The position numbers were made by a program, and so were the translations under genes. Source: a bacterium (GTDB taxonomy: Bacteria; Sysuimicrobiota; Sysuimicrobiia; Sysuimicrobiales; Segetimicrobiaceae). Taken from it: DNA of 64,000 nucleotides. Positions 18,161-27,952 of this stretch are shown piece by piece (within the stretch, counting starts at the first letter, position 1; each line of letters starts with the position of its first letter). The notes below the pieces were generated by a model. That model was not told the DNA's origin. It saw only the letters and a program-made list of their open reading frames with translations, and did no database searches. The stretch is taken from the NCBI GenBank assembly GCA_035295165.1, contig DATGJN010000108.1, positions 41,685-105,684 on the forward strand. The letters run 5' to 3'.

Positions 18161-19132
18161 ATGACGTTCCTCTGGCCGGTGTTCCTGTGGGGGCTCATCG
18201 CCGTGCCGGTGTGCTTCGCGGCGCTGGTCGCCGCGCTGCGGCGCCGCCGCCGGCCCGGGGTCACGTTTTCACGACTCGACGCGGTCGCCGAGGCGACGCG
18301 CCAGACGCGGGGGGTCCGCCGCTACGCGGCGACCGCCGTGTTTCTCTGCGCGCTCATCCTCGTGCCCGTTGCGCTCGCGCGGCCGGTCATCCTCCTCCCC
18401 GTGCCGTCCGATCAGGCCGCGGTGATGCTGGCGATCGACGTGAGCGGCAGCATGATGTCGCAGGACGTCAAGCCGTCGCGGCTGCGGGCGGCGCAGGAAG
18501 CGGCCAAGTCGTTCGTCCTCGGGCTGCCCAGCCACGTCCGTGTCGGCCTCGTCACGTTCGCGGGGTACGCCACGGTGCTGGCGCCGCCGACCACGGAGCA
18601 CGCCCAGGTCGCGCACACGATCGACGGGATCACCGTCCAGCACCGTACCGCGATCGGGGACGGCCTGATGGAGGCGGTCGCCGCCCTGCCCGGCCGGGTG
18701 CGCCCGGGGCCGGACGGGACCCTGCCGCCGATGCCGCCCGGCTCTCGGCCCCCCGGCTTCGTCGTGCTCTTGTCCGACGGTCAGAACAACGCGGGCATGG
18801 ATCCGATGCGGGCCGCCGATCTGGCGCGGCGCGAGTCGGTCACAGTCTACACCGTGGGCATCGGTAAGGATGCGGTCTCGGACAGCGGCGTGTTCATGAT
18901 CGGCGGGGCGCTCGACGAGACCACGCTGCGCGACATCGCACACCACACCGGCGGGCTGTACTATCATCCGCAGTCGGGGCAGGAGCTGCGCGACATCTAC
19001 CACCGGCTCGCCCAGGCCATCGGGTGGCAGCAACGGCCGACGGAGATCACGGGTGCCGCCGCCGTCGTCGTCGCGGGCCTGCTCGTCGCAGCCCTGCTCG
19101 TTTCGGTGCTGACGAAACCGATCATCGCCTAA
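18161..19132 (+). CDS. VWA domain membrane protein (BatA-like)
   Basis: A 323-residue membrane-anchored protein. Two N-terminal hydrophobic segments (residues ~3-24 and ~57-75) are followed by a von Willebrand A domain with an intact metal-adhesion site: LAIDVSGSMMS (DxSxS), the Thr in HRTAIGDGL, and LLSDGQNNAG. A third helix (GAAAVVVAGLLVAALLVSVL) ends the protein. This is the BatA/BatB (Bacteroides aerotolerance) layout, with the VWA domain held between helices. Bat proteins usually accompany a MoxR ATPase and a DUF58 gene; none is here, so the gene is an isolated member. Protein-binding or assembly role inferred. Confidence 0.9.
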   Translation: MTFLWPVFLWGLIAVPVCFAALVAALRRRRRPGVTFSRLDAVAEATRQTRGVRRYAATAVFLCALILVPVALARPVILLPVPSDQAAVMLAIDVSGSMMSQDVKPSRLRAAQEAAKSFVLGLPSHVRVGLVTFAGYATVLAPPTTEHAQVAHTIDGITVQHRTAIGDGLMEAVAALPGRVRPGPDGTLPPMPPGSRPPGFVVLLSDGQNNAGMDPMRAADLARRESVTVYTVGIGKDAVSDSGVFMIGGALDETTLRDIAHHTGGLYYHPQSGQELRDIYHRLAQAIGWQQRPTEITGAAAVVVAGLLVAALLVSVLTKPIIA

Positions 19133-19260
19133 CCGGACCGGGGGACGGGCGGGATCGGACCGCCCCCGCATCGCAGGAGAGCGCCGGGCCGCCGCGAACC
19201 CCCTCGACGCGCGCGTGTCCACGGCTCGCACGACCCGCCGTGCCACCGGCGGGGTCGTGA

Positions 19261-20112
19261 ATGCCATCTGTCTTCATCCTCATCTCGGCGTTCCTCTATG
19301 GAGTCTCGCCGATCCTGGCGAAGATCGCGTATGCGTCCGGGGTCACGCCGCTCACCCTGCTCGCGATTCGCGCGACGCTCGGCGCCGCGTTTGTATGGAT
19401 CGGACTCGGGGTCACGCGAGGGGCCACGATACCAGGGCCCCCCCTGCTCGCCCCACTCATCGCGCTCGGCGTCACGGTGCTGCCCATCCAGGTCTTCGCC
19501 TACTTTTACGCGCTGACGATCCTCCCGGCATCGTCCGCGTCGGTCATCGCCAACACGGCGCCGGTGCACGTGGCGTGGATGGGCCGGCTCTTTCTCGGGG
19601 AGGTCCTGAAGCGCGCCGACGTGGCCATCCTTGTGGTGATCGTCTCCGGCGCGATGCTGGTCGCGGGGCAGACGCCGCAGGGCGGGCACACGCTCGGGTT
19701 CGTCGTGCTCGGGCTGTCCACGCTCGTCTCCGCGTTTTACCTCGTGACGCAGCGGCGGCTCGTGCGAAACACGCACCCGTTGAGCGTGTTGGCCGTCGTG
19801 CTTCCGTGCTCCGCCGCGGTGTACTGGATCGCCGGCCTCGCCACGAACCAGATTCACCTCGCGATGCCGCTGCCCGGCCTCCTGGCGGTCGCCGGGGCCA
19901 CCGTCGCCGCCGCCGCGGCGTCTCTGCTGGTGCTCCTGGCGCTGCGGGCGCTGCTCGTCACACGCGCCGCGATGCTGGGGATGCTGGAACCGGTGGTCGC
20001 CGTGGTGTGCAGCGTCTTACTGCTCGGCGACGCGATGACGTGGCTGCGCGCGGTCGGGATCGTCACCGTGGTGGGCGGGATCGCGGCGCTGCAGTGGCGG
20101 CGCGCCGCGTAG
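19261..20112 (+). CDS. EamA/DMT family transporter
   Basis: Second EamA-type exporter in the window, 283 residues with about ten hydrophobic helices in two repeats. The first repeat starts VFILISAFLYGVSPILAKIA and has ANTAPVHVAWMGRLFLGEVL at ~97-116; the second ends MLGMLEPVVAVVCSVLLLGD, where Glu-Pro is the family hallmark. It is not a close copy of the first EamA protein. It follows the VWA gene by 128 bases on the same strand but has no clear functional link with it. Substrate unknown. Confidence 0.9.
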   Translation: MPSVFILISAFLYGVSPILAKIAYASGVTPLTLLAIRATLGAAFVWIGLGVTRGATIPGPPLLAPLIALGVTVLPIQVFAYFYALTILPASSASVIANTAPVHVAWMGRLFLGEVLKRADVAILVVIVSGAMLVAGQTPQGGHTLGFVVLGLSTLVSAFYLVTQRRLVRNTHPLSVLAVVLPCSAAVYWIAGLATNQIHLAMPLPGLLAVAGATVAAAAASLLVLLALRALLVTRAAMLGMLEPVVAVVCSVLLLGDAMTWLRAVGIVTVVGGIAALQWRRAA

Positions 20113-20215
20113 CGCCGCGCGGGGCGGATCCGCCGCGCACATGCGGCGCCACCGGTCCCGCCCAAGCCGCCGGCGAACCGGACCCCGAAGCTCCGTCCGT
20201 CCGGCGCTCCCGACC

Positions 20216-20848
20216 CTATCGCGGCTCGAGCGCCAGCCGCGCGCCAAACCCGATGAACACACAGCCGGTGACCCGGCGGGCGATCGTCCAGATCCCGGGG
20301 CGGCGCACCAGCAGAGATCGCACGTGGGTGGAGGTCATCACGATCGCCGCCAACGAGCACGTGGCGAACACCACGAAGATAGCGCCGAGCAGGAACAGCT
20401 GCGTGGTGACGCGCCCTGCGCCGACGTCGACGAACTGCGGCAGGATGGAGACGTAGAACATCGCCGTCTTCGGGTTGAGCAGCTCGGTGGCGATCCCGCC
20501 GAGATAGTGCCGCCGCGACGACGGACGCGGCCCGTCCCTGCGGGCGCGCGTGAGGTCGTCGGCTCCGGCAAGAAAGGTACGGACGCCGAGGTACGTGAGG
20601 TAGAGCGCCCCGGCGATCTTGAGGGCCTCGTAGGCCACCCCCGACGCCTGCAACACGACCGTGAGACCCAGCGCGGCGCTCGCCTGCAGCAGACAGGTCC
20701 CGGAGAGCAGCCCCGCCGCGGTCACCAGGCCGGCCCGCCGGCCAAACGACAGCGACCGGTTGAGCGTAAGCAGGATGGCGGGACCGGGGGTGAGCACCAT
20801 CAGCAACACCGCGGGAATGTAGAGGGCGAGGGTGCCGAACGAGACCAT
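20216..20848 (-). CDS. LysE family translocator
   Basis: Inner-membrane exporter of 210 residues. The family signature LTPGPAILLTLNRSLSFGRR begins near residue 18. ELLNPKTAMFYVSILPQFVD (~122-141) is the highly conserved NPK-FF/Y segment, and the C-terminal helix VTGCVFIGFGARLAL closes the protein. Its ATG is only eight bases after the stop of the aquaporin-like gene, so the two are cotranscribed. An open frame continues upstream through that gene without homology. It may export an amino acid or, with the channel, contribute to osmotic or solute balance. Confidence 0.93.
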   Translation of the reverse strand: MVSFGTLALYIPAVLLMVLTPGPAILLTLNRSLSFGRRAGLVTAAGLLSGTCLLQASAALGLTVVLQASGVAYEALKIAGALYLTYLGVRTFLAGADDLTRARRDGPRPSSRRHYLGGIATELLNPKTAMFYVSILPQFVDVGAGRVTTQLFLLGAIFVVFATCSLAAIVMTSTHVRSLLVRRPGIWTIARRVTGCVFIGFGARLALEPR

Positions 20849-20856
20849 ACGCGGGG

Positions 20857-21606
<750 letters not shown>

Positions 21607-22659
21607 TTAGACCTTCGGCGTCTTCGCCATCTCCACGATCTCCGTCGTCATCACGTCCGTCGCCGGCACCGCCTGCGGGATCTGCTTGAGCCCGTAGTAG
21701 GTGTCGCTGATCGCCGTCCACACCTTGGGGTCCATCGCGCCCCACCCTGCCTGCTTCGTCAGCGGCGAGAACATGTAGGGGATCTCGTTCTTCCATGTCT
21801 GGAGCTCGAGCGTCCGGTCGAGCCCGGTCGTGCTCTTGATGACGATGTCCGCCGCCTCATCGGGGTGCTGGGCGGCGTACAACCAGCCTTTCGCGCTCGC
21901 GGCCGTGAACCGCACCAGCGCGTCCTTGCGCTCGCTCAGCATCTTGTCGGTCGTGAAGTACGTGTAGGCGTACAGTCGGATGCCGAGATCCCAGAGTGGG
22001 AAGTAGCTGTAGCTCCCCGCCTGCCGCACGGCCGCGATCTGCGGCGCGTCGATGATCCACCCGGTGATGACGTCCACCTGCCCGGTCACTAGGGGATGCG
22101 TGTCGCCGCCCACGAACAGCACCTTCACCTTGTCCGGCGGGATCTGATACTTGGCCAGCACGGCCTCGAGCAGGGGGCGCGCCGTGGCCTGGATCCCGAT
22201 CGTCTTACCGGCAAAATCGCGTGGCGTGCGGATCCCGGACTTCGTGAGGAAGATGAAAGCGAACGGGTGCTTCTGCAGGGCCGTCGCGAACGCTTTGACC
22301 GGCAGCCCGTGGCTGCGCGCATTCACGAGCACGGCCACCGATGAGACGTTCCCCATCGGGATGCCACCGCCCGCGACCACCTGGACCGCGTCGATGTTCG
22401 GCCCGCCCGGCTGGATCTTGAGGTCGATCCCGGCGTCCTTGAAGTAGCCTTTGGAGGTCGCCACGAAATCGCCCGCCATCTGCGCGTTCGCCAGCCAGCC
22501 GAGCTGCTCGGACAGACTCAGCATCCCCTGGGCGTGCGCCGGCGGCAGCAGGCCGGCGAGTTGCCCTCCGGTCATCGCGAGCGCGAGCGTCCCCCCACCC
22601 TTGAGCAGCGTCCTGCGCGTCATCGGTTGCGTGAACAGCGTGACTCGGTCCCGTCCCAT
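21607..22659 (-). CDS. NitT/TauT-type ABC transporter substrate-binding protein
   Basis: Exported solute-binding protein of the NMT1/SsuA group, 350 residues. The N-terminus has TRRTLLKGGG followed by a hydrophobic stretch and AHAQG, a twin-arginine (Tat) signal, so it is probably folded before export. The mature part shows the family elements GDFVATSKGYFKDAGIDLKI, SHGLPVKAFA, PRDFAGKTIGIQ and VDVITGWIIDAPQI. It is the last gene of the minus-strand operon whose permease and ATPase lie 4-6 kb upstream at 26228-27864, so all three ABC parts are present. Likely ligand: an organic sulfonate, aromatic or other small acid; the adjacent CoA genes favour a carboxylate. Confidence 0.93.
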   Translation of the reverse strand: MGRDRVTLFTQPMTRRTLLKGGGTLALAMTGGQLAGLLPPAHAQGMLSLSEQLGWLANAQMAGDFVATSKGYFKDAGIDLKIQPGGPNIDAVQVVAGGGIPMGNVSSVAVLVNARSHGLPVKAFATALQKHPFAFIFLTKSGIRTPRDFAGKTIGIQATARPLLEAVLAKYQIPPDKVKVLFVGGDTHPLVTGQVDVITGWIIDAPQIAAVRQAGSYSYFPLWDLGIRLYAYTYFTTDKMLSERKDALVRFTAASAKGWLYAAQHPDEAADIVIKSTTGLDRTLELQTWKNEIPYMFSPLTKQAGWGAMDPKVWTAISDTYYGLKQIPQAVPATDVMTTEIVEMAKTPKV

Positions 22660-22817
22660 CTTCCCCACCCCCGTCTCGTCTCGACTCGCGCGGGCAACAT
22701 GACTCCGTATCTCACGGCTCCGCCCGTCAAATCGTTCCCGCCTCAGGAACTCCCCACTCCGCGTCCGTTCACCTCGACGCCGACCTCCCGCCGGCCGTTC
22801 GCCCTCCTCGGCTCGCA

Positions 22818-24008
22818 TCAGACGACCTTGTCTCGAACGAGCTGTGCAATCTCCGCTTCTCCGTACCCGGCCTCGGCGAGGATCTCGCGCGTGTGCTCCC
22901 CGAGATCCGGCGGGTGCCGCCGGATCTGCGCCGGTGTGTCCGACAGCTTGACCGGCACACCCACCGTGCGGATGGCGCCGAGGCGCGGATGCGCCAGTTC
23001 CACGACCATCTCGTTGTGTCGGACCTGCGGATCGTCGAGCGCCTCCTGGAGCGAGTGGACCGGCGCGCACAGCAGATCCTCCCGTTCCAGCCGCGCGAGC
23101 GCGTCCTCCTGGGTCAGCTCCGCGAACCGCTGGCGGAGGATCGCCTGCAGCTCGCTGCGGTGCGCCGCCTGCGCCTCCTCGGTGGCGAACCGCGGATCCG
23201 CGCCGAGCGGCGGCAGCTCGAGCGCGCGGCAGATGTCGCCGAGCGGATCCTGTTTGAACGCGCCGATCAGCACGATCCAATGATCGTCCTTGGTGTGGAA
23301 CGCGCCGTTGCGGGGCAGGGCGATCCAGTTGACCACCTGTCCGGCGTTCAGCAACGGGGTCGCCTCCTGCTGCTGCATGTACAGCATGGCGTCGAGCAGC
23401 GACGACGTCACGAGCTGGCCGGCCCCGGTCTGGTGGCGGGCCAGCAGGGCCAGCAGAATCCCCTGCACGAGCAGCATCCCGGCCCCGAAGTCGCAGAGCG
23501 CCGTGCTGAACGGCTCCGGCGGTGCGTCGGGCTCGGCGCGCCGCAGCAGCGCTCCGCCGAGCGCCTGTGCGATGCAGTCCTGGCCGCCCTTCAATCGGTA
23601 GGGACCGGTGAGGCCGTACCCGCTGCCGACGGCATAGATCAAGCGAGGGTTCAGCCCGCGGAGCGCCTCGTAGCCCAGCCCGAGCCGCTCCATCGTACCG
23701 GGCCGGAAGTTGTGTACGAGCACGTCCGCGCGCGTCGCGAGCCGCAGTACCAGCTCCGTGCCGGCCGGCTGCCGCAGGTCGACGGTCAGCGCGCGCTTGT
23801 TGCGATTGCTTGCCAAGAAGACGTAGCTCACCCCGTTCGGCAGCGCGAGCGTCGAACGCAACCAGTCGCCATTACCCGGCCGCTCGATCTTGACGACGTC
23901 CGCGCCGAAGTCGCCCAGCATCTGAGTCGCGATCGGCCCGAGCGTGATCTGCGTGAAGTCCAGCACGCGGAGGCCGCTGAGCGGCTGCGGAGCCGCTCCG
24001 GCCGTCAT
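22818..24008 (-). CDS. CaiB/BaiF family (class III) CoA-transferase
   Basis: Transfers CoA from an acyl-CoA donor to a carboxylic acid; cytosolic, 396 residues. Family motifs: LRVLDFTQITLGPIATQMLG (~12-31), LGDFGADVVKIERPGNGD, SNRNKRALTVDLR and VHNFRPGTMERLGLGYE. The catalytic Asp is in ALCDFGAGM near residue 170. C-terminal HNEMVVELAHPRLGAIRTVG is also conserved. The ATG overlaps the hydratase stop by four bases (ATGA), so the two are translationally coupled. It would activate the acid brought in by the adjacent ABC importer. Confidence 0.95.
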   Translation of the reverse strand: MTAGAAPQPLSGLRVLDFTQITLGPIATQMLGDFGADVVKIERPGNGDWLRSTLALPNGVSYVFLASNRNKRALTVDLRQPAGTELVLRLATRADVLVHNFRPGTMERLGLGYEALRGLNPRLIYAVGSGYGLTGPYRLKGGQDCIAQALGGALLRRAEPDAPPEPFSTALCDFGAGMLLVQGILLALLARHQTGAGQLVTSSLLDAMLYMQQQEATPLLNAGQVVNWIALPRNGAFHTKDDHWIVLIGAFKQDPLGDICRALELPPLGADPRFATEEAQAAHRSELQAILRQRFAELTQEDALARLEREDLLCAPVHSLQEALDDPQVRHNEMVVELAHPRLGAIRTVGVPVKLSDTPAQIRRHPPDLGEHTREILAEAGYGEAEIAQLVRDKVV

Positions 24009-24802
24009 CGGCCCGTCCACCGGGGCGCCCGCTTCTCGCGAAAGGCGCGCACGCCCTCGTCCCCGTCCGCGGATGCGATCGCGTCGAGCATCCGCCGCGG
24101 GAACCATCGCGCGGCGACCGAGGCCGGCAGATCGAGCGCGCCGAGCGCAACCTGCTTCGTCGCCTCGACCGAGAGCGGCGCGCACGCGACGACATCCGCC
24201 GCCCAGCGGTCCGCGGCGGCGCCCAACGCGGGGCCGGGCACAACCTCGTTCACCAACCCGGCGGCCAGTGCCGCCTGCGCGCCGATGCGCCGGCCGGTCA
24301 GCAAAAGTCCCATCGCGACCTTGAGCGGGATTTGGCGCGCGAGCATCGCGATGCCGCCGTCCATCGCCATGCGGCCGACGCGGGGTTCCGGAAATCCGAA
24401 CTCCGCGTGCTCGGCGGCGACAATCAGATCACACGCGAGCGCCAGCTCAAACCCGCCGCCCAGCGCGAAGCCGTTCACCGCGGCGATCACCGGCTTCAGC
24501 AGGTCGCGCCGGAGCGAGAGACCGCCCGCCCCGAGCGGGAGCGCGCGCGCAAGGTACTCGATCCCACTCGCCTCCTGCGCGTCCTTCATGTCCGCCCCGG
24601 CGCAGAACGCCCGCGTGCCGGTCCCCGTGAGGATCGCCACCCGGATCTCGGGGTCGTCCCGAACGCGGTCCCACGCGCGTTCGAGCGCCTCGTGGGCCGC
24701 CCGGGTGAGCGCATTCCTGACCTCTGGCCGGTCGATCGTCACGCGCGCAACCGCCCCGTCCTTTTCGTATCGGATGCCCGCGTCGGTCGTCGCCTCCGTC
24801 AT
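24005..24802 (-). CDS. Enoyl-CoA hydratase/isomerase family protein
   Basis: Crotonase-fold enzyme of 265 residues. Motifs are VTIDRPEVRNALT (~21-33), AFCAGADMKDAQE (~65-77), the oxyanion loop NGFALGGGFELALACDLIVA (~108-127), and FGFPEPRVGRMAMDGG, in which the first catalytic Glu (PE) is present, unlike in the partial crotonase at the left edge. It ends on the start codon of the CoA-transferase and begins two bases after the FAD oxidoreductase stop. It probably hydrates, or isomerises, the CoA thioester formed by the transferase. Confidence 0.95.
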   Translation of the reverse strand: MTEATTDAGIRYEKDGAVARVTIDRPEVRNALTRAAHEALERAWDRVRDDPEIRVAILTGTGTRAFCAGADMKDAQEASGIEYLARALPLGAGGLSLRRDLLKPVIAAVNGFALGGGFELALACDLIVAAEHAEFGFPEPRVGRMAMDGGIAMLARQIPLKVAMGLLLTGRRIGAQAALAAGLVNEVVPGPALGAAADRWAADVVACAPLSVEATKQVALGALDLPASVAARWFPRRMLDAIASADGDEGVRAFREKRAPRWTGR

Positions 24803-24804
24803 CG

Positions 24805-26154
24805 CTATCGCGTCCCTCCTCCCGCCGCGCTCGCCGCCGCTTCGCCGCCGAGCCCCAGGTCCGCCCCGAGAGCGACCAGGCGCCGCTGCAGCGCCGGCAC
24901 GTCCACCGCGCGCGGCTCGACCCCGGCCTCCAGCGCCATGGCGGCGGCGGTGCCGGCGGCCTCACCCATCACCATGCACGGCGCGATTTCCCGCGCCAGC
25001 CGCTGCGCCTCCGGCGTCGCCGAATAGCACCGGCCGGCCACCAGCATCCCTTCGACGCCCTTCGGCAGGAGCGCCCGGTACGGCATGAAGTAGTCCCGCC
25101 CGCGGCCGATCACGTCGGGGAACCGGCGACCGTGCAACACATCGTCCTTCGTCATGACGTACTCACCCTCGAGCACGCGCGTCTGACGGACGCCGGCCTG
25201 CGGAGAGGCGTCCAGGATATAGGCCCGTTCGAACCCCGGCATGTGGCCGCGCAGCCACGTCAGCGCGCGCACGAACCGCTCGCGCCCCTCCACTTCCAAC
25301 CGGGTCAGGTCTTCCACCGACAGGCCGTCGAGCCCGTACACGTGGGGACAGTTGCACCAGATCACGCCCTCACGAGGGGTGCGCAGCCACCAAAGGTCCC
25401 ACGACCCGCCGATGATGCGCTTGACCTCGGCGTTGAGGGCGCGGGCCTCCTCGGGGTGCCCGCGCTCGAACTGGACGACGCGCTCGACGTCCACCGCCGC
25501 GAGCCGGTGGACCAGGCTCAGCATGTATCGTCCGTGCACGAACGGCGCGCCGGCCGCCGCGTAGAGGTCCCCGTCGCCGCTCGCGTCGATGAACATCCGG
25601 CCGAGGATCGCTTGGCGGCCGGCCTTGGTTTGCACGATCGCGGCGCGGACCCGGCCGTCCTCGACGATCGCGCGGGAGAACCACGAGTGCATCCGAAGCG
25701 CCACCCCGGCTTCGCGGGCCATCGCAAACGCCACCTGCTTCCACGCCTCGGGGTCGAACGCCGCGGCGTACGTCGTGGGGTGCGGCTGCATCCGCGAGTA
25801 GAAATCCTCGAACCCCCACCGCGCCCACCGCCACCACAACTCGATGTCCTGCTTGAAACAGTCCGCCTCCGGCGGTTCGACCGCGCCCCCCACGCTCACG
25901 AGACGGCGGACCATCTCGTACCCGATCCCCGCGACGGTCCGGCGCTCTCGGTCCGCCATGTCGTCGAGCAGCAGCACCATCCCGCCGGCGGCCATGCCTC
26001 CGAGGTAGCCGTACCGCTCGAGGAGGAGCGTGCGCGCGCCGGCGCGGCCCGCGGCGACCGCCGCGGCGAGTCCCGCCGGCCCGCCGCCCACCACCACCAC
26101 ATCGGCCTCCGCAACGACCGGGACGTCCTGGGCAGGCTCGTGCACCACCGTCAT
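24805..26154 (-). CDS. FAD-dependent oxidoreductase
   Basis: Flavoprotein of the FAD_oxidored group (449 residues). The dinucleotide-binding motif ADVVVVGGGPAGLAAAVAAG lies at ~17-36, followed by ARTLLLERYGYLGGMAAGGM, a signature of this group. IDASGDGDLYAAAGAPF (~190-206) and the C-terminal GMLVAGRCYSATPEAQRLAR and AGTAAAMALE complete the FAD site. Homologues are often annotated as putative thiazole-biosynthesis or xanthan-lyase-like oxidoreductases with unknown substrates. It is packed directly against the hydratase gene and downstream of the permease, so it probably oxidises the imported compound. Confidence 0.92.
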   Translation of the reverse strand: MTVVHEPAQDVPVVAEADVVVVGGGPAGLAAAVAAGRAGARTLLLERYGYLGGMAAGGMVLLLDDMADRERRTVAGIGYEMVRRLVSVGGAVEPPEADCFKQDIELWWRWARWGFEDFYSRMQPHPTTYAAAFDPEAWKQVAFAMAREAGVALRMHSWFSRAIVEDGRVRAAIVQTKAGRQAILGRMFIDASGDGDLYAAAGAPFVHGRYMLSLVHRLAAVDVERVVQFERGHPEEARALNAEVKRIIGGSWDLWWLRTPREGVIWCNCPHVYGLDGLSVEDLTRLEVEGRERFVRALTWLRGHMPGFERAYILDASPQAGVRQTRVLEGEYVMTKDDVLHGRRFPDVIGRGRDYFMPYRALLPKGVEGMLVAGRCYSATPEAQRLAREIAPCMVMGEAAGTAAAMALEAGVEPRAVDVPALQRRLVALGADLGLGGEAAASAAGGGTR

Positions 26155-26227
26155 GGCGACTCCCCCTCACAAACGCGTGGGCTCACGGTCTCGTCGTCGC
26201 GCGAGGCGCTACGGCCTGCGCTCGTGT

Positions 26228-27070
26228 TCATTCGACGTGCGCGCCGCCGCTCGGACGCCACGGCACGGCGTAATGCTCCACGATCGTGACCACGTTGAAC
26301 AGCAGGAGCGCGAGCACCGAGGCGACCGTCATCGTCGCGTACAGGAGCGGCGTACGGTAGTCGTACGTCGCCGCCACGATCAGATAGCCCAGGCCGGCGT
26401 TGGACCCGATCCACTCGCCCACGATGGCCCCGAGCAGGCTCGCCGTGCTCGCGATGCGCAGCGCCGAAAAGAGGTACGGCAGCGAGGTGGGCCAGCGCAG
26501 GTAGCGAAACACCTCCCACCGCGTCGCCGACAGCACCCGCATCAACTCCAGCGCCTGCGCGTCGACCGCGGTGAGGCCGTCGGCCATGTTCACCAGGGTG
26601 GGAAAGAACGTGATGAGGGCGGCGATCGCGACCTTCGGCGCATATCCGTTGCCGAGCAGCAACACGAGGATCGGGCTGATCGCCACGATCGGGAGGGTGC
26701 GGACCGTCACGGCGAGGGGATACACGCTGTGCCGGAACGTCCGGTTGTGCACGAACCCGACGGCGGTCACGACCGCGATCAGATTGCCGAGGACGAACCC
26801 CAGGACCGTCTCGATCAGCGTCGGCCACGTATTGACCAGCAGCGTGTGGGTCTCGGTCCGCAGCGCGCCGAGGACCTGCAGCGGGGCGGGCGCGAGGTAC
26901 ACCGGCACGTGAAACACGACGATGATCGCCTGCCACAGCAGCAGCACGATGACGAAGGTCCCGATCGAGATCGCGTGCCGGCGCCACGGATCTTCGCCGG
27001 GCGCCCGGCGCCGCGGCCGCCGCGCCGTCGCCGCGCTCTCCGCCGCCGGAGACCGCCCGGTCGCCGCCAT
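26228..27070 (-). CDS. ABC transporter permease (SsuC/TauC type)
   Basis: Inner-membrane permease, 280 residues with about six helices. The BPD_transp_1 domain includes LPIVAISPILVLLLGNGYAPK (~130) and the EAA-like cytoplasmic loop ALELMRVLSATRWEVFRYLR (~172-191) that docks to the ATPase, ending LRWPTSLPYLFSALRIA. The N-terminal ~30 residues are Arg-rich and cytoplasmic. Its ATG shares one base with the ATPase stop (TGATG), indicating coupling. It forms an importer with the ATPase at 27070-27864 and the binding protein at 21607-22659. Confidence 0.94.
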   Translation of the reverse strand: MAATGRSPAAESAATARRPRRRAPGEDPWRRHAISIGTFVIVLLLWQAIIVVFHVPVYLAPAPLQVLGALRTETHTLLVNTWPTLIETVLGFVLGNLIAVVTAVGFVHNRTFRHSVYPLAVTVRTLPIVAISPILVLLLGNGYAPKVAIAALITFFPTLVNMADGLTAVDAQALELMRVLSATRWEVFRYLRWPTSLPYLFSALRIASTASLLGAIVGEWIGSNAGLGYLIVAATYDYRTPLLYATMTVASVLALLLFNVVTIVEHYAVPWRPSGGAHVE

Positions 27071-27864
27071 CAGTGCTCCAGCGCCTCCCGCAGCTCCGCC
27101 GAAAATCTCGTGAACTCCGGCGTGTCGCGCATGTTCGGGCGGCGCGGGTACGGCAGCCCGATCTCGACCGCGCGGCGGATCTGCGCGGGCCGCGGCGAGA
27201 ACACCACGACGCGCGACGACAGGTACACCGCCTCGGGGATGCTGTGCGTCACGAACAGGACCGTGCGGCGCGTCTCGGTCCAGATCCGAAGCAGCTCTTC
27301 GTTCAGCCGGTCGCGCGTGATCGCGTCGAGCGCGCCGAACGGTTCGTCCATCAGGAGCACGCGCGGGTCGCTCACGAGGGCCCGGGCGATCGCGACGCGC
27401 TGCTGCATGCCGCCGGAGAGCTGCGCCGGCCGGACCTGCTCGAACCCCTGCAGCCCGACCAGCTCCAGCAGCGACGCGGGCGAGGGGCCCGACGCGTGCG
27501 TTCTGCCCCAGCCGCCGATCCGCAGGGGCAGCGTGACGTTCTCCTGCACGGACAGCCACGGCAGCAGCACCGGTTGCTGGAACACCATCCCGAACGCGCG
27601 GGTCCGGCGCGCGTCGGCCGGCGTCGTGCCGAGGATCTCGATCGTGCCGCCCGTCGGCGGGAGAATATCCGCGACGAGCCGCAGCAGGGTTGACTTGCCG
27701 CACCCCGAGGGTCCCAGCAGCGAGATGAACTCGCCCTGAGCAATCGAAAGCGTGATGTCGCGGAGCACCTCGAGCGGCTCGCCGTTGCGCTCGAACGACA
27801 TGGAGACGGCCCGAAGGACGATGGACGGCCCCGCCGCGCCGCGCGTCGACCGCTCGGGTGTCAC
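27070..27864 (-). CDS. ABC transporter ATP-binding protein (SsuB/TauB type)
   Basis: Cytosolic ATPase subunit, 264 residues. Walker A is LLGPSGCGKSTLLRL (~50-64), Q-loop FGMVFQQPVLLPW, signature LSGGMQQRVAIARAL (~145-159), Walker B RVLLMDEPFGALD and the switch His in LFVTHSIPEAVYL. Start is GTG at 27864 with GGGGGAG five bases before. It drives the adjacent permease; substrates of this subfamily include nitrate, sulfonates, thiamine precursors and aromatic acids. Confidence 0.96.
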   Translation of the reverse strand: MTPERSTRGAAGPSIVLRAVSMSFERNGEPLEVLRDITLSIAQGEFISLLGPSGCGKSTLLRLVADILPPTGGTIEILGTTPADARRTRAFGMVFQQPVLLPWLSVQENVTLPLRIGGWGRTHASGPSPASLLELVGLQGFEQVRPAQLSGGMQQRVAIARALVSDPRVLLMDEPFGALDAITRDRLNEELLRIWTETRRTVLFVTHSIPEAVYLSSRVVVFSPRPAQIRRAVEIGLPYPRRPNMRDTPEFTRFSAELREALEH

Positions 27865-27952
27865 CGAAACTCCCCCGCCCGCCGTCCGCGCCTACCGTCC
27901 ATGATCACGAGTGGGGTTACTACGCCGAGGGCGGGAGATCCTGGCACGCGCC

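Noticed and set aside
22893..25088. Plus-strand open frame of 731 codons
   Set aside because: Mirror of the CoA-transferase and hydratase genes; no start context or homology.
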